A DNA stretch of 7,809 nucleotides from an uncultured Prevotellaceae bacterium. Lineage in GTDB: Bacteria; Bacteroidota; Bacteroidia; Bacteroidales; Bacteroidaceae. The position numbers and the translations under genes were made by a program. Each line of letters starts with the position of its first letter. The first letter of the stretch is position 1. The notes under the pieces were generated by a model that made no database searches, was not told the origin of the DNA, and worked only from the letters and a program-made list of their open reading frames with translations. The DNA lies in the NCBI GenBank assembly GCA_947306845.1, contig CAMZHP010000155.1, positions 1 to 7,809 of the forward strand. Direction: 5' to 3'. This document shows positions 1-6,562 of the stretch, one piece after another.

Positions 1-173
1 TCACCTTGTGTTATTGATTGTTGTTTTGTTTGTTGATTAATGTATTTCTTAAACCTAAGAGCATTTTGGTCGACAATATCTTATAAAGTTCTACTGAGAA
101 TGCTTCGTGAATGAGGGACCGTGAGAAGCAAAGGTATTCTCTCACCTCTTACTTCTCACCTCTCACCTCTTTC
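1..173. other. Non-coding region left of the polyamine gene
   Basis: No credible gene is seen here. The right part (about 121-173) holds the TCTCACC repeats described separately. The left part (1-100) is A/T-rich. Read on the minus strand, positions 1-45 are a purine- and A-rich stretch resembling the leaders found upstream of genes in this window, so it could be the 5' region of a leftward gene beyond the edge. The only -7-like box there is an imperfect TAGGTTTA on the minus strand at 50-57, without a matching -33 box. I cannot support a promoter call. Confidence 0.35.
121..167 (-). repeat. TCTCACC short repeats with complementary GTGAGA arm
   Basis: TCTCACC occurs exactly at 140-146, 154-160 and 161-167, that is GGTGAGA three times in the leftward transcript, starting within seven bases of the stop codon of the upstream gene. 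One complementary arm lies at 121-128 (GTGAGAAG). It pairs over 8 bases with CTTCTCAC at 152-159, or over 6 bases with 140-145, so alternative hairpins can form. No U-run follows on the minus strand, so this is not a standard intrinsic terminator. It may act as a 3' end or stability element, or be a low-complexity repeat; the function is not known. Confidence 0.5.
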
Positions 174-1412
174 TTACACCTCCAGATCGCCGTCGAAGAC
201 CTCGTGCCAAGGCAGGCCCTTCTCGTTGAGCAGAGCCATGAAAGGATCGGGATCGAATTCCTCCACGTTCCACACGCCGGGACGGCACCAGATGCCCTTC
301 ACCAACAGCATGGCGCCAATCATGGCGGGCACGCCGGTGGTATAGCTTACGCCCTGCATGCCAGTCTCCTGATAAGCGGCCTGGTGAGAGCAGTTGTTGT
401 AAACGTAGTAGGTGCGCTCCTTGCCATCCTTGATACCCCGGATGCGGCAGCCGATGCTGGTCTCGCCCTCGTAGTTCTCACCCAGTTCCTGAGGATTGGG
501 CAGTACTGCTTTGAGGAACTGCAGCGGCACGATTTTCACCTTGGCGGTCTTCGTCGGGTCATCGGCGAGGGGAGCCTCATACACAATCTCGTCGATGCGG
601 CTCATGCCGATGTTCTGGATGACGTCGAGGTGCTTGATGTATTGTTCGCCAAAAGTCATCCAGAAGCGTGCCTGCCGGATGGTGGGATAGTTCTTCACCA
701 GGCTCTCCAGTTCCTCATGGTGGAGCAGATAACTCTCTCTCGGACCGATGTTGGGGTAGGTGAGGGGTTTGTGTATCTCAAGCGGTTCGGTCTCTATCCA
801 CTGTCCGTCTTTATAGTAGAGTCCCTTCTGGGTGATCTCGCGGATGTTGATCTCAGGGTTGAAGTTGGTGGCGAAAGCCTTGTGGTGGTCGCCGGCATTG
901 CAGTCAACGATGTCCAGGTATTGGATTTCATCGAAATGATGCTTGGCGGCGTAGGCTGTGTAGATGCTGCTCACACCCGGGTCGAAGCCGCAGCCGAGGA
1001 TGGCGCAGAGGCCGGCCTGCTCAAACCGCTCCTTGTAGGCCCATTGCCATGAATACTCGAAGTGTGCCTCGTCCTTGGGTTCGTAGTTGGCGGTGTCGAG
1101 ATAGTGGCAGCCGCAAGCCAGACATGCTTCCATGATGGTGAGGTCTTGATAGGGCAGGGCGAGGTTGATCACCAGTTCCGGCTTGTAGTCGTTAAACAAC
1201 GTCTTGAGCTGCTCCACGTCGTCGGCATCCACCTGTGCGGTCTTGATGTCGAGGTTGTATCCTGCTTTGTGGATGGCCGCCACGATGTTGTCGCACTTGC
1301 GCTTGGTGCGGCTGGCAATCATGAATTCAGTGAACACATCGGCATTCTGTGCTATTTTGAATGCCGCCACGGTGGCCACGCCACCTGCTCCGATCATTAA
1401 TACTCTGCTCAT
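174..1412 (-). CDS. Saccharopine dehydrogenase-family enzyme, probable carboxynorspermidine/carboxyspermidine synthase
   Basis: The 412-residue protein probably reduces, with NADPH, the Schiff base between aspartate semialdehyde and a diamine. That would make it the dehydrogenase step of the carboxyspermidine route to spermidine used by gut Bacteroides. An N-terminal Rossmann fold is visible: MSRVLMIGAGGVA with the glycine motif at residues 8-13, then a second strand ending in MIASRT (31-36). Further motifs are NLALPYQD (83-90), the GCHYLDTANYE stretch near 101-111 and CGFDPGVSS at 141-149. The C-terminal part, about 150-380, is the family's substrate and dimer domain. Length fits the roughly 400-residue bacterial enzymes. 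The start is ATG at 1412; the leader is A-rich with no Shine-Dalgarno sequence. It lies 31 bases behind the unknown gene at 1444-2109, with no promoter box in the gap, so the two are probably co-transcribed. The partner decarboxylase (NspC type) is not in the window. A true saccharopine (lysine) dehydrogenase or another family member cannot be excluded from sequence reading alone. Confidence 0.85.
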   Translation of the reverse strand: MSRVLMIGAGGVATVAAFKIAQNADVFTEFMIASRTKRKCDNIVAAIHKAGYNLDIKTAQVDADDVEQLKTLFNDYKPELVINLALPYQDLTIMEACLACGCHYLDTANYEPKDEAHFEYSWQWAYKERFEQAGLCAILGCGFDPGVSSIYTAYAAKHHFDEIQYLDIVDCNAGDHHKAFATNFNPEINIREITQKGLYYKDGQWIETEPLEIHKPLTYPNIGPRESYLLHHEELESLVKNYPTIRQARFWMTFGEQYIKHLDVIQNIGMSRIDEIVYEAPLADDPTKTAKVKIVPLQFLKAVLPNPQELGENYEGETSIGCRIRGIKDGKERTYYVYNNCSHQAAYQETGMQGVSYTTGVPAMIGAMLLVKGIWCRPGVWNVEEFDPDPFMALLNEKGLPWHEVFDGDLEV

Positions 1413-1443
1413 ATTCTTTTTTGTTGATGTTGATGTCGTTTTT

Positions 1444-2109
1444 TCATTGTGGGTTGATTTCCTCGCTTCTGATGCCGAGCGCGTTCATCAGCGAGTAGCC
1501 GAGGATTTCCTGGAAAAAGTTCCCGCCCGGCATGGGTTGCATGGCCATCAGTGTGATGCGTTTGTCCCCTTGTTGGCCGGCTTTGCGGATGATGGCGCGC
1601 AGGTCGTCATAATATTCCTCGTCGGGCACGACGATGATGCGCTTCACCTCCTCTGCGTGGAGCGCCAGTTGCATGGTGTCGATGAAGAGGTCGGCGCGGC
1701 CGATGATTTGCTCCTCGCTGAGGGCACTGATGGCAAACTCGCCTAGATTGTCGCTGAATGCCTTGCCGTTGAGTTCGCTTTTGAAATCACCTGGGTTGAA
1801 ATATTCCAGACGTGTCTTTTCCTTGCTGTGGATGATGGCCACCTGGGTATGGTTGTCGCCTTCGCGGAGTCCTCCGTCGAGTGCCAGGCAGTCGATCCAC
1901 CGTGCCAGGTCGGCATTGGGAATGGGTCGGCCGATGATGCGCTCGAAGTTGACGATCAGGTCGAATGCCACTCGGTCGGCGAAATCGGCGTCGATGATGA
2001 TCAGGTTGTCGCAGGTCACCAGGGGCCGCTCTGTGTTTTCATTCATGTGCACAAAGTTAGGCATTAATTTCAAAAAATCATCATAATCATTCCGTTTTTC
2101 TTCGGACAT
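1444..2109 (-). CDS. Protein of unknown function, possible NYN/PIN-like fold
   Basis: I do not recognise this gene with certainty. From the ATG at 2109 it is 221 residues, soluble and acidic, without signal peptide or membrane segment. The first 30 residues are polar and look poorly structured. They are followed by a hydrophobic strand ending in acids, LIIIDADF (D40, D42), a helix (RVAFDLIVNFERIIG), and a helix plus strand near 67-95 (WIDCLALDGG, VAIIHS). Then come a helix with spaced aspartates, RADLFIDTMQLAL (D140, D144), a strand ending VVPDEEYYDDL (D163), a helix and a last strand RITLMAM. This order resembles NYN/PIN-like nuclease domains, which is inference only. A GTG lies one codon upstream (2112), and an in-frame ATG at 2046 would give a 200-residue protein that still keeps the whole predicted fold. 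The gene ends 31 bases before the polyamine dehydrogenase and probably shares its operon, so a link to that pathway or its regulation is possible but unproven. Confidence 0.75.
   Translation of the reverse strand: MSEEKRNDYDDFLKLMPNFVHMNENTERPLVTCDNLIIIDADFADRVAFDLIVNFERIIGRPIPNADLARWIDCLALDGGLREGDNHTQVAIIHSKEKTRLEYFNPGDFKSELNGKAFSDNLGEFAISALSEEQIIGRADLFIDTMQLALHAEEVKRIIVVPDEEYYDDLRAIIRKAGQQGDKRITLMAMQPMPGGNFFQEILGYSLMNALGIRSEEINPQ
2052..2059 (-). promoter_or_regulatory. Possible internal -7 box (TAACTTTG)
   Basis: The minus strand reads TAACTTTG, a perfect match to the Bacteroidota -7 pattern, within codons 17-19 of the unknown gene. Its expected transcription start would fall almost on the in-frame ATG at 2046, giving a leaderless message. 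There is no TTTG at the -33 position, and the box also encodes Pro-Asn-Phe, so a chance match is quite possible. Confidence 0.25.
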
Positions 2110-2179
2110 CACTCTTTTTCTTCATTTGCAAGAGGTGCCGGGAGCGGGCTGTGTTAGCACTCTCGGAACATGACGGCTG

Positions 2180-2187
2180 CAAAGTTA
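2180..2187 (-). promoter_or_regulatory. Candidate -7 box for the 1444-2109/174-1412 operon
   Basis: The minus strand carries TAACTTTG, matching the Bacteroidota TAnnTTTG -7 consensus, about 70 bases upstream of the ATG at 2109. A start site near 2174 would give a leader of about 65 bases. The region 19-21 bases further upstream has no clear TTTG, so the -33 element is weak or absent. It is the best promoter candidate in the gap between the CDF gene and this operon. Confidence 0.45.
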
Positions 2188-2306
2188 CGGTCGTGTTGTG
2201 CCATATCGTGATACAAGCTGGCTTTTTTTCATGGTCAAAATGATCCAGCTATCAAGGTTGTAACTCCAATGGGATTTCTGGATACGGTTTTGGGTGATCG
2301 TATTTT

Positions 2307-3410
2307 TCACTCGCTATAGTTATGATCCACGACGATGACAACCTGCATGCCTGGCACAAAAGGCTGAATCTCATCGGTGAGCTTATTGATAAGTGCACCA
2401 TCATCGTGAACAGAGATATCGGGCACGACATCGACGGAGAGCATCTTGTCTTTCTCAGAATAATAGAAGCCATGCACCTGTACGATGTCCTTGTGGGCGG
2501 CCAGTGCTTGCATCACTTTTGACTGCAATTCTGCCCGTTTGTTCTCACCTGTTGCTATGGCATAGACCCCGACAGTCATGATGATGCCGTGCTTCTCAAA
2601 CATGTATGTTGAAATCTTACGAGTCAAGCCATGTATGTCATGGGCCGACATCGTGTCATAAACATTGACATGGAGAGAACCTATTTTTACATCAGGGCCG
2701 TAGTTGTGAAGTATCAGGTCGAACACGCCATGTACACCCTCAAAATCGGAGACCTCTTTCTTGATTTCACTTGTGAGTTCTGCCGGGATGCTTGTGCCCA
2801 GCAGTTCGTTGACTGGCGAGGCCAGCATCTCGATACCGGCCTTGATGATGACGATGGAGATCAATGCTCCGAGAATGCCGTCAAGAGAGATGTGCCACAG
2901 CAGCATGACTCCAGCCGATACAAGTGTGGCCAACGTGATGATGGCATCGAAGAGCGCATCTGAACCAGAGGCTATCAGTGCGTCGCTCTTCAATTGCTCA
3001 CCCTTGCGCTTGACATATTGTCCGAGAATGAGTTTTACGACGATGGCCACTACAATGACGATGAGCGTCACAGTGGTGTAACTCGGCTCTGTCGGGTCGA
3101 AAATCTTCTTCACCGACTCAATGAGCGAGGTGATGCCAGCCGAGAGCACGATGACAGCGATGATGATGGCACTGAAATACTCGATGCGTCCAAAACCGAA
3201 AGGATGCTTGCGGTCGGCAGGTCGTTGTGAGAGCTTTGTGCCAACGATGGTGATGACACTCGACAGCGCATCGCTCAGGTTGTTGACTGCATCCATGACG
3301 ATGGCCACCGAACTGGCAAGTATTCCCACTACAGCTTTGAAGGCTGCCAATAACACATTGGCGACAATGCCGATGATGCTTGTACGGATAATTTGTGAAC
3401 TGCGATCCAT
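2307..3410 (-). CDS. Cation diffusion facilitator (CDF) family metal transporter
   Basis: This is an inner-membrane antiporter of 367 residues that exports a divalent metal in exchange for protons. It has about six membrane helices (roughly 7-30, 32-56, 78-97, 112-130, 150-172, 176-192). The family motif HPFGFGRIEY is at 69-78. The metal-site residues in helix 2 are NNLSD (N43, D47) and in helix 5 SDALFD (D151, D155). This N-D/D-D set is like the manganese-type MntE proteins rather than the H-D/H-D of zinc CzcD or the D-D/H-D of YiiP, so manganese is a plausible substrate (inference). The cytoplasmic part is long: one regulatory domain around 208-285 (HNYGPDVKIGSLHV) and a second similar one around 296-363 (VHGFYYSEK, SVDVVPD). 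The start is set at ATG 3410, giving MDRSSQII. The frame stays open upstream to a TTG at 3533, but the -7 box at 3445-3452 lies inside that extension, and the extension is unlike the family. The gene appears to be transcribed alone. Confidence 0.92.
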   Translation of the reverse strand: MDRSSQIIRTSIIGIVANVLLAAFKAVVGILASSVAIVMDAVNNLSDALSSVITIVGTKLSQRPADRKHPFGFGRIEYFSAIIIAVIVLSAGITSLIESVKKIFDPTEPSYTTVTLIVIVVAIVVKLILGQYVKRKGEQLKSDALIASGSDALFDAIITLATLVSAGVMLLWHISLDGILGALISIVIIKAGIEMLASPVNELLGTSIPAELTSEIKKEVSDFEGVHGVFDLILHNYGPDVKIGSLHVNVYDTMSAHDIHGLTRKISTYMFEKHGIIMTVGVYAIATGENKRAELQSKVMQALAAHKDIVQVHGFYYSEKDKMLSVDVVPDISVHDDGALINKLTDEIQPFVPGMQVVIVVDHNYSE

Positions 3411-3444
3411 ATAACCTTGTATTTCACTTGACGAGTACTCCGGG

Positions 3445-3452
3445 CAAAGATA
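3445..3452 (-). promoter_or_regulatory. -7 box of the CDF transporter promoter
   Basis: The minus strand reads TATCTTTG, an exact TAnnTTTG box. A start near 3438 gives a leader of about 28 bases to the ATG at 3410. The -33 position at spacing 19 reads GTTC, a poor match. The same TATCTTTG box is found upstream of the methyltransferase gene at 6305-6312. Confidence 0.6.
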
Positions 3453-3590
3453 CTGTTTTTTTTCTAAAACAGAACTATAAAAAAGGGGAAAACCTTTCTG
3501 AAACATAATCAATAGGGGCCAATGGCATATCAAGGTGTCCCAAATGGGGGTGTCGCCAAGCAGACTTCAGGAGTGTTTGGAAAGTTGCAA

Positions 3591-3637
3591 AAACAATACA
3601 AAGGCACAAAGGGTCATTTCCTCTGTGCCTCTGTATC
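3591..3637 (-). terminator. Intrinsic terminator after the porin gene
   Basis: An 18-base-pair inverted repeat joins 3620-3637 with 3595-3612 around a 7-base loop (3613-3619). In the leftward RNA all 18 positions pair, three of them as G-U (3637/3595, 3631/3601, 3623/3609). After one G it is followed by five U (complement of 3589-3593). It begins about 24 bases after the porin stop codon. Read on the plus strand the same three positions are A-C mismatches, so the structure favours the minus-strand transcript. Confidence 0.85.
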
Positions 3638-3660
3638 TTTGTGTTGAAATGGAATGGGTA

Positions 3661-4773
3661 TCAGAAGCGGAAGTCGAATTCCACGTCCACGAAGTTGTAA
3701 TCGTGTTTGCTGAGCGTGCGGTCGTTGACCCTTGCATATTCGGCGGTGATCTCCAGGTTCTTGTTGATGAAGTAGTTGGCACCCACCTCATACATGGTCT
3801 TCGAGGAGTCCCAGTCCTTCGACTGACGGTAGCACTGATAGCGGGCCTTGGCGTGCAGCTTTGACTTCACGACAGGCACGATGCCGAACACATACCAACC
3901 ATCTGCCTTGTCGCCTTTGGAGTAGTCGATAACGTTGCTTCCGATAGCCTGAGCCGCCCATCCCTGGCTGTGAATGTACTCTGCGCGGAAGGTCATCTCG
4001 TTTTTGTCATACTCGGCGGAGAGACAGTAGCGGTTGAGGGGAAGGCTGACATTGGTGCGTGGTGGGTTGGGGGAAAAACCATTATCGATTGTCTCCTCTG
4101 TCATTCCTCCATGACTTCCCGTCCATCCGAAGGCACCGATGCGCACGCCGCTGATGGGCATGACCCACAGGCCGCCGATGATGTCCTTGCGGTTGTCCTT
4201 GTCGCTGCGGTTGATTCCCTCACCGTTGTACACGCCGATCTGATAGTGCAGCAGGCGGCGCCCCGAGGCATTGGGGAAGAGGTCACCCTGCAACTGCACA
4301 CCGATGTCGCGTCCGCCTGAGGATTTCTCACCTGCCCGGTCGCCAAAGCCCGACAGCCTGTTGATGACATCGGCATAGGCATACCATCCTTGTGTGATGG
4401 GGTGGGTGGGGTTCTCAAAGGTAAAGGCACGCTTAAACTGTCCTATTCTGATGCGGGCTTCCTTGTGCTTCACCCATTCTGTGTAGAGGTCCACAAGTTG
4501 TACAGTAGGCTCGCCGGGTCCTTTGGCATTGGTGCCCTGGATTTGGGCACGCCAGTCGAAGTCTCCGATTTTCCCGTCGAGGATCATACGCATCAGTCTT
4601 AGGTTGAACGTGTTGGTCTTGGTTTCGTTTCTGTCTTGGTACTGATACTGAAGCATGCCGTAGCCACTGAACTTGAAGGTGTCATACCATTTCTTGTCCT
4701 GCTGGGCTTGCTGGGCTTGGATGTTGAGCACGGCAAACAGCAGCATACATGTGATTAAAACTTTCTTTTTCAT
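3661..4773 (-). CDS. Outer-membrane porin, OprO/OprP (phosphate-selective porin) family
   Basis: The 370-residue precursor of an outer-membrane beta-barrel probably lets small solutes, possibly anions such as phosphate or polyphosphate, through the outer membrane. A signal peptide is clear: MKKK, a hydrophobic core (residues 5-17) and a signal peptidase I site after NIQA (A20), leaving a mature protein that starts QQAQQDKKW. The body shows alternating polar and apolar strands with family features such as FKFSGYGMLQYQYQ (34-47), FNLRLMRMILDG (56-67), RIRIGQFKRAFTFENP (107-122) and VDVEFDFRF at the end. The terminal phenylalanine preceded by alternating aromatic residues is the usual barrel-assembly signal. 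Substrate choice cannot be told by eye, and no phosphate-transport genes lie next to it. The start ATG at 4773 has an A/T-rich leader without Shine-Dalgarno sequence. It follows rlmD by 77 bases; no good -7 box is seen in that gap, so it may be co-transcribed with rlmD. A strong terminator follows at 3591-3637. Confidence 0.85.
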   Translation of the reverse strand: MKKKVLITCMLLFAVLNIQAQQAQQDKKWYDTFKFSGYGMLQYQYQDRNETKTNTFNLRLMRMILDGKIGDFDWRAQIQGTNAKGPGEPTVQLVDLYTEWVKHKEARIRIGQFKRAFTFENPTHPITQGWYAYADVINRLSGFGDRAGEKSSGGRDIGVQLQGDLFPNASGRRLLHYQIGVYNGEGINRSDKDNRKDIIGGLWVMPISGVRIGAFGWTGSHGGMTEETIDNGFSPNPPRTNVSLPLNRYCLSAEYDKNEMTFRAEYIHSQGWAAQAIGSNVIDYSKGDKADGWYVFGIVPVVKSKLHAKARYQCYRQSKDWDSSKTMYEVGANYFINKNLEITAEYARVNDRTLSKHDYNFVDVEFDFRF

Positions 4774-4825
4774 AGTTGATGGTTTAGGGTTGATATTCAG
4801 ATAATTGCAAATAGTCGATAGGATG

Positions 4826-4844
4826 CTTGCGGATCACCCGCAAG
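4826..4844 (-). other. Hairpin between rlmD and the porin gene
   Basis: CTTGCGG (4826-4832) and CCGCAAG (4838-4844) form a perfect 7-base-pair stem with a 5-base loop, seven bases after the rlmD stop codon. No U-run follows in the leftward RNA, so it is not a standard intrinsic terminator. It could be an RNA-processing or stability element that uncouples rlmD and porin levels, or chance. Confidence 0.45.
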
Positions 4845-4850
4845 GTGGTC

Positions 4851-6272
4851 TTACGCCCTTTCGGTAAGCAGCACGACATTTTCCACATGTGGGGTGTGGG
4901 GGAACATGTCGACAGGCTGCACGGCCTCTACTCGGTAATGGATGTCGAGGTCGGCGAGATCGCGTGCCTGTGTGGCAGGGTTGCAGCTCACATAGACGAT
5001 GCGCTTGGGGCGTGCGCGCAGGATGGTCTGCGTCACGTCGGGATGCATGCCGGCACGAGGTGGGTCGGTGATGAGCACGTCGGGGCGGCCGTGTTGGGCG
5101 ATGAACTCATCGGTGAGGATGTCCTTCATGTCTCCTGCATAAAATAAGGTATTGCCGATGCCGTTGATTTGGGAGTTCACTTTCGCGTCCTCGATGGCCT
5201 CCGGCACATATTCGATGCCGATGACTTGGCGTGCTTGCCGTGCCACGAAATTGGCGATGGTGCCTGTGCCAGTGTAAAGGTCATATACCAGCTCGTCACC
5301 GGTGAGAGCGGCGAACTCTCGTGCGACGGAGTAGAGCACATGGGCTTGATCAGTATTCGTCTGGTAGAAACTCTTTGGCCCCACCTTGAAGCGCAGTTCC
5401 TCCATGGTCTCGATGATGTGATCCTTGCCTTTGTAGGTTACCACCTCTAGGTCGCCGAAGGTGTCGTTGCATTTGGGGTTGTCCACATAGAGGAGTGAGG
5501 TGATCTGTGGGAATTTCTCAGCAAGATGGTCGAGCAACGCCTCCGCGCGCTGCTGGTCGCCTTCTTCCTCGAAATGAAACTGAATGAGCACCATCCACTC
5601 GCCTGTGTTGGAGTTGCGCATCATGAGGTCGCGCAGCAGTCCGTGCTGCTGTCGCAGGTCGAAGTAGGTCATGCCTGTGGCTGCGGCGTAGTCGCGCACG
5701 GCATTGCGAATCTCGTTGTTGAGGTTGTCCATGAGCATGCATTCCTCAATGGGAAGCACCTTGTCGAAAGCCCCAGTGATGTGGAGTCCGATGGCATTCA
5801 TGTTCTCATAGGTCACACCGCTCATGATCTCCTCACGCGTCAGCCAGCGCTTGTTGCAGCATTCAAACTCCATCTTGTTGCGGTACTTTGAGGTCTTGGC
5901 TGAACCTAGGATGGGGCGTACGTCGGGCAGTTCGATCTTGCCGATGCGGGTGAGCTGGTCAAATACCTGTTTCTGCTTCATGTGCAGCTGCTCCTCGTAG
6001 GGGAGGATCTGCCATTTGCAACCGCCGCAGACACCGAAATGGCGACACATCGGAGCCTGTCTGAGCGGACTGGGCTCGACGAGGCGCACTACCTCGGCCT
6101 CGCAGTAGCTCTTGCGCTTCTTGCGAATTTGTATGTCGACCACATCGCCGGGCACGACAAAGGGTACAAATATCACCTTGTCGTCAACTCGCGTCACGCA
6201 TTTTCCCTCGGCGGCACAGTCGGCGATGGTCACATTCTCATATATAGGAAGGGGTTTCTTGTTCTTTGCCAT
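4851..6272 (-). CDS. rlmD: 23S rRNA (uracil-5-)-methyltransferase RlmD (RumA/TrmA family)
   Basis: This cytoplasmic SAM-dependent enzyme methylates C5 of a uracil in 23S rRNA (U1939 in E. coli numbering). The 473-residue protein has an N-terminal TRAM RNA-binding domain (about 10-66), then the iron-sulphur motif CRHFGVCGGCKWQ with C76, C82 and C85; C178 (EECMLMD) is the likely fourth ligand. The methyltransferase core has the SAM loop VYDLYTGTGTIANF (329-342), the motif ITDPPRAGMHPD (401-412), the catalytic nucleophile C430 in VSCNPATQARDL and the general base E464 in VENVVLL. All expected catalytic residues are present and the length is normal. The SAM loop has Thr where many members have Cys (DLYCGTG). 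The start at ATG 6272 (MAKNKK) is supported by a good promoter at 6305-6335, giving a leader of about 25 bases. The gene could instead belong to a related subfamily such as RlmCD, which also acts on U747; I cannot separate these by eye. Confidence 0.92.
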   Translation of the reverse strand: MAKNKKPLPIYENVTIADCAAEGKCVTRVDDKVIFVPFVVPGDVVDIQIRKKRKSYCEAEVVRLVEPSPLRQAPMCRHFGVCGGCKWQILPYEEQLHMKQKQVFDQLTRIGKIELPDVRPILGSAKTSKYRNKMEFECCNKRWLTREEIMSGVTYENMNAIGLHITGAFDKVLPIEECMLMDNLNNEIRNAVRDYAAATGMTYFDLRQQHGLLRDLMMRNSNTGEWMVLIQFHFEEEGDQQRAEALLDHLAEKFPQITSLLYVDNPKCNDTFGDLEVVTYKGKDHIIETMEELRFKVGPKSFYQTNTDQAHVLYSVAREFAALTGDELVYDLYTGTGTIANFVARQARQVIGIEYVPEAIEDAKVNSQINGIGNTLFYAGDMKDILTDEFIAQHGRPDVLITDPPRAGMHPDVTQTILRARPKRIVYVSCNPATQARDLADLDIHYRVEAVQPVDMFPHTPHVENVVLLTERA

Positions 6273-6304
6273 ATCATGTGCGACATTAGTCGGAATCGCA
6301 TCCG

Positions 6305-6335
6305 CAAAGATAGTGAAAAAATGTCAATCCGCAAA
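6305..6335 (-). promoter_or_regulatory. rlmD promoter (-33 TTTG, -7 TATCTTTG)
   Basis: On the minus strand a TTTG at 6332-6335 is followed after exactly 19 bases by TATCTTTG at 6305-6312. This matches both boxes and the spacing of the primary-sigma promoter of Bacteroidota. Transcription should start near 6298, about 25 bases before the rlmD ATG. Confidence 0.8.
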
Positions 6336-6531
6336 CAAACACGTCTTTTTTTTGCAATTTGCCATGCTTGGGGAGATTTGATGTGATGTCAGTGAGGAAA
6401 AACGGCTGAAATGTTATCGTTTTGGATGATTTTTGCCCTTTGCAGGTGGAAAAGAGCGCAGCTGTTCCCAACTCCCTTCGCAATGGCGCGGAGAAAAAAA
6501 ATGCTCGCCTTACAATTTTTTATCCAAAAGT

Positions 6532-6562
6532 TTTGCCGTTACATGATTTTGCAGTAAATTTG
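6532..6562 (+). promoter_or_regulatory. ppdK promoter (-33 TTTG, -7 TAAATTTG)
   Basis: TTTG at 6532-6535 and TAAATTTG at 6555-6562 are separated by 19 bases, fitting the Bacteroidota primary-sigma consensus. Transcription should begin around 6568, leaving a leader of about 35 bases. The leader is A/T-rich and has no Shine-Dalgarno sequence before the ATG at 6603, as is normal in this phylum. Confidence 0.8.

Noticed and set aside
111..1052. 313-codon open frame on the plus strand opposite the polyamine gene
   Set aside because: It lies antisense to a well-supported enzyme gene, shows no family motifs and has composition typical of a reverse-strand shadow.
2087..2125. Twelve-codon open frame (starting MKKKSD) overlapping the start of the unknown gene out of frame, as a possible leader peptide
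   Set aside because: It is too short and lacks regulatory codon runs or attenuator-like hairpins; chance is the simpler explanation.
2281..2307. ATACG/CGTAT hairpin followed by T5 on the plus strand
   Set aside because: No plus-strand gene precedes it, and in the leftward transcript of the CDF gene there is no U-run after the stem.
3482..3501. Weak AAAGG/CCTTT hairpin with a T-run on the minus strand, upstream of the CDF gene
   Set aside because: The stem is only about five mostly A-T pairs, and a far stronger terminator for the porin is already present at 3591-3637.
3634..3641. TATCTTTG on the plus strand, a perfect -7-type box
   Set aside because: It is part of, and extends just beyond, the right arm of the porin terminator, has no -33 box at the right distance and points into the antisense of the porin gene.
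6286..6483. 65-codon open frame on the minus strand in the divergent intergenic region
   Set aside because: It overlaps the rlmD promoter boxes and has no recognisable domain or promoter of its own.
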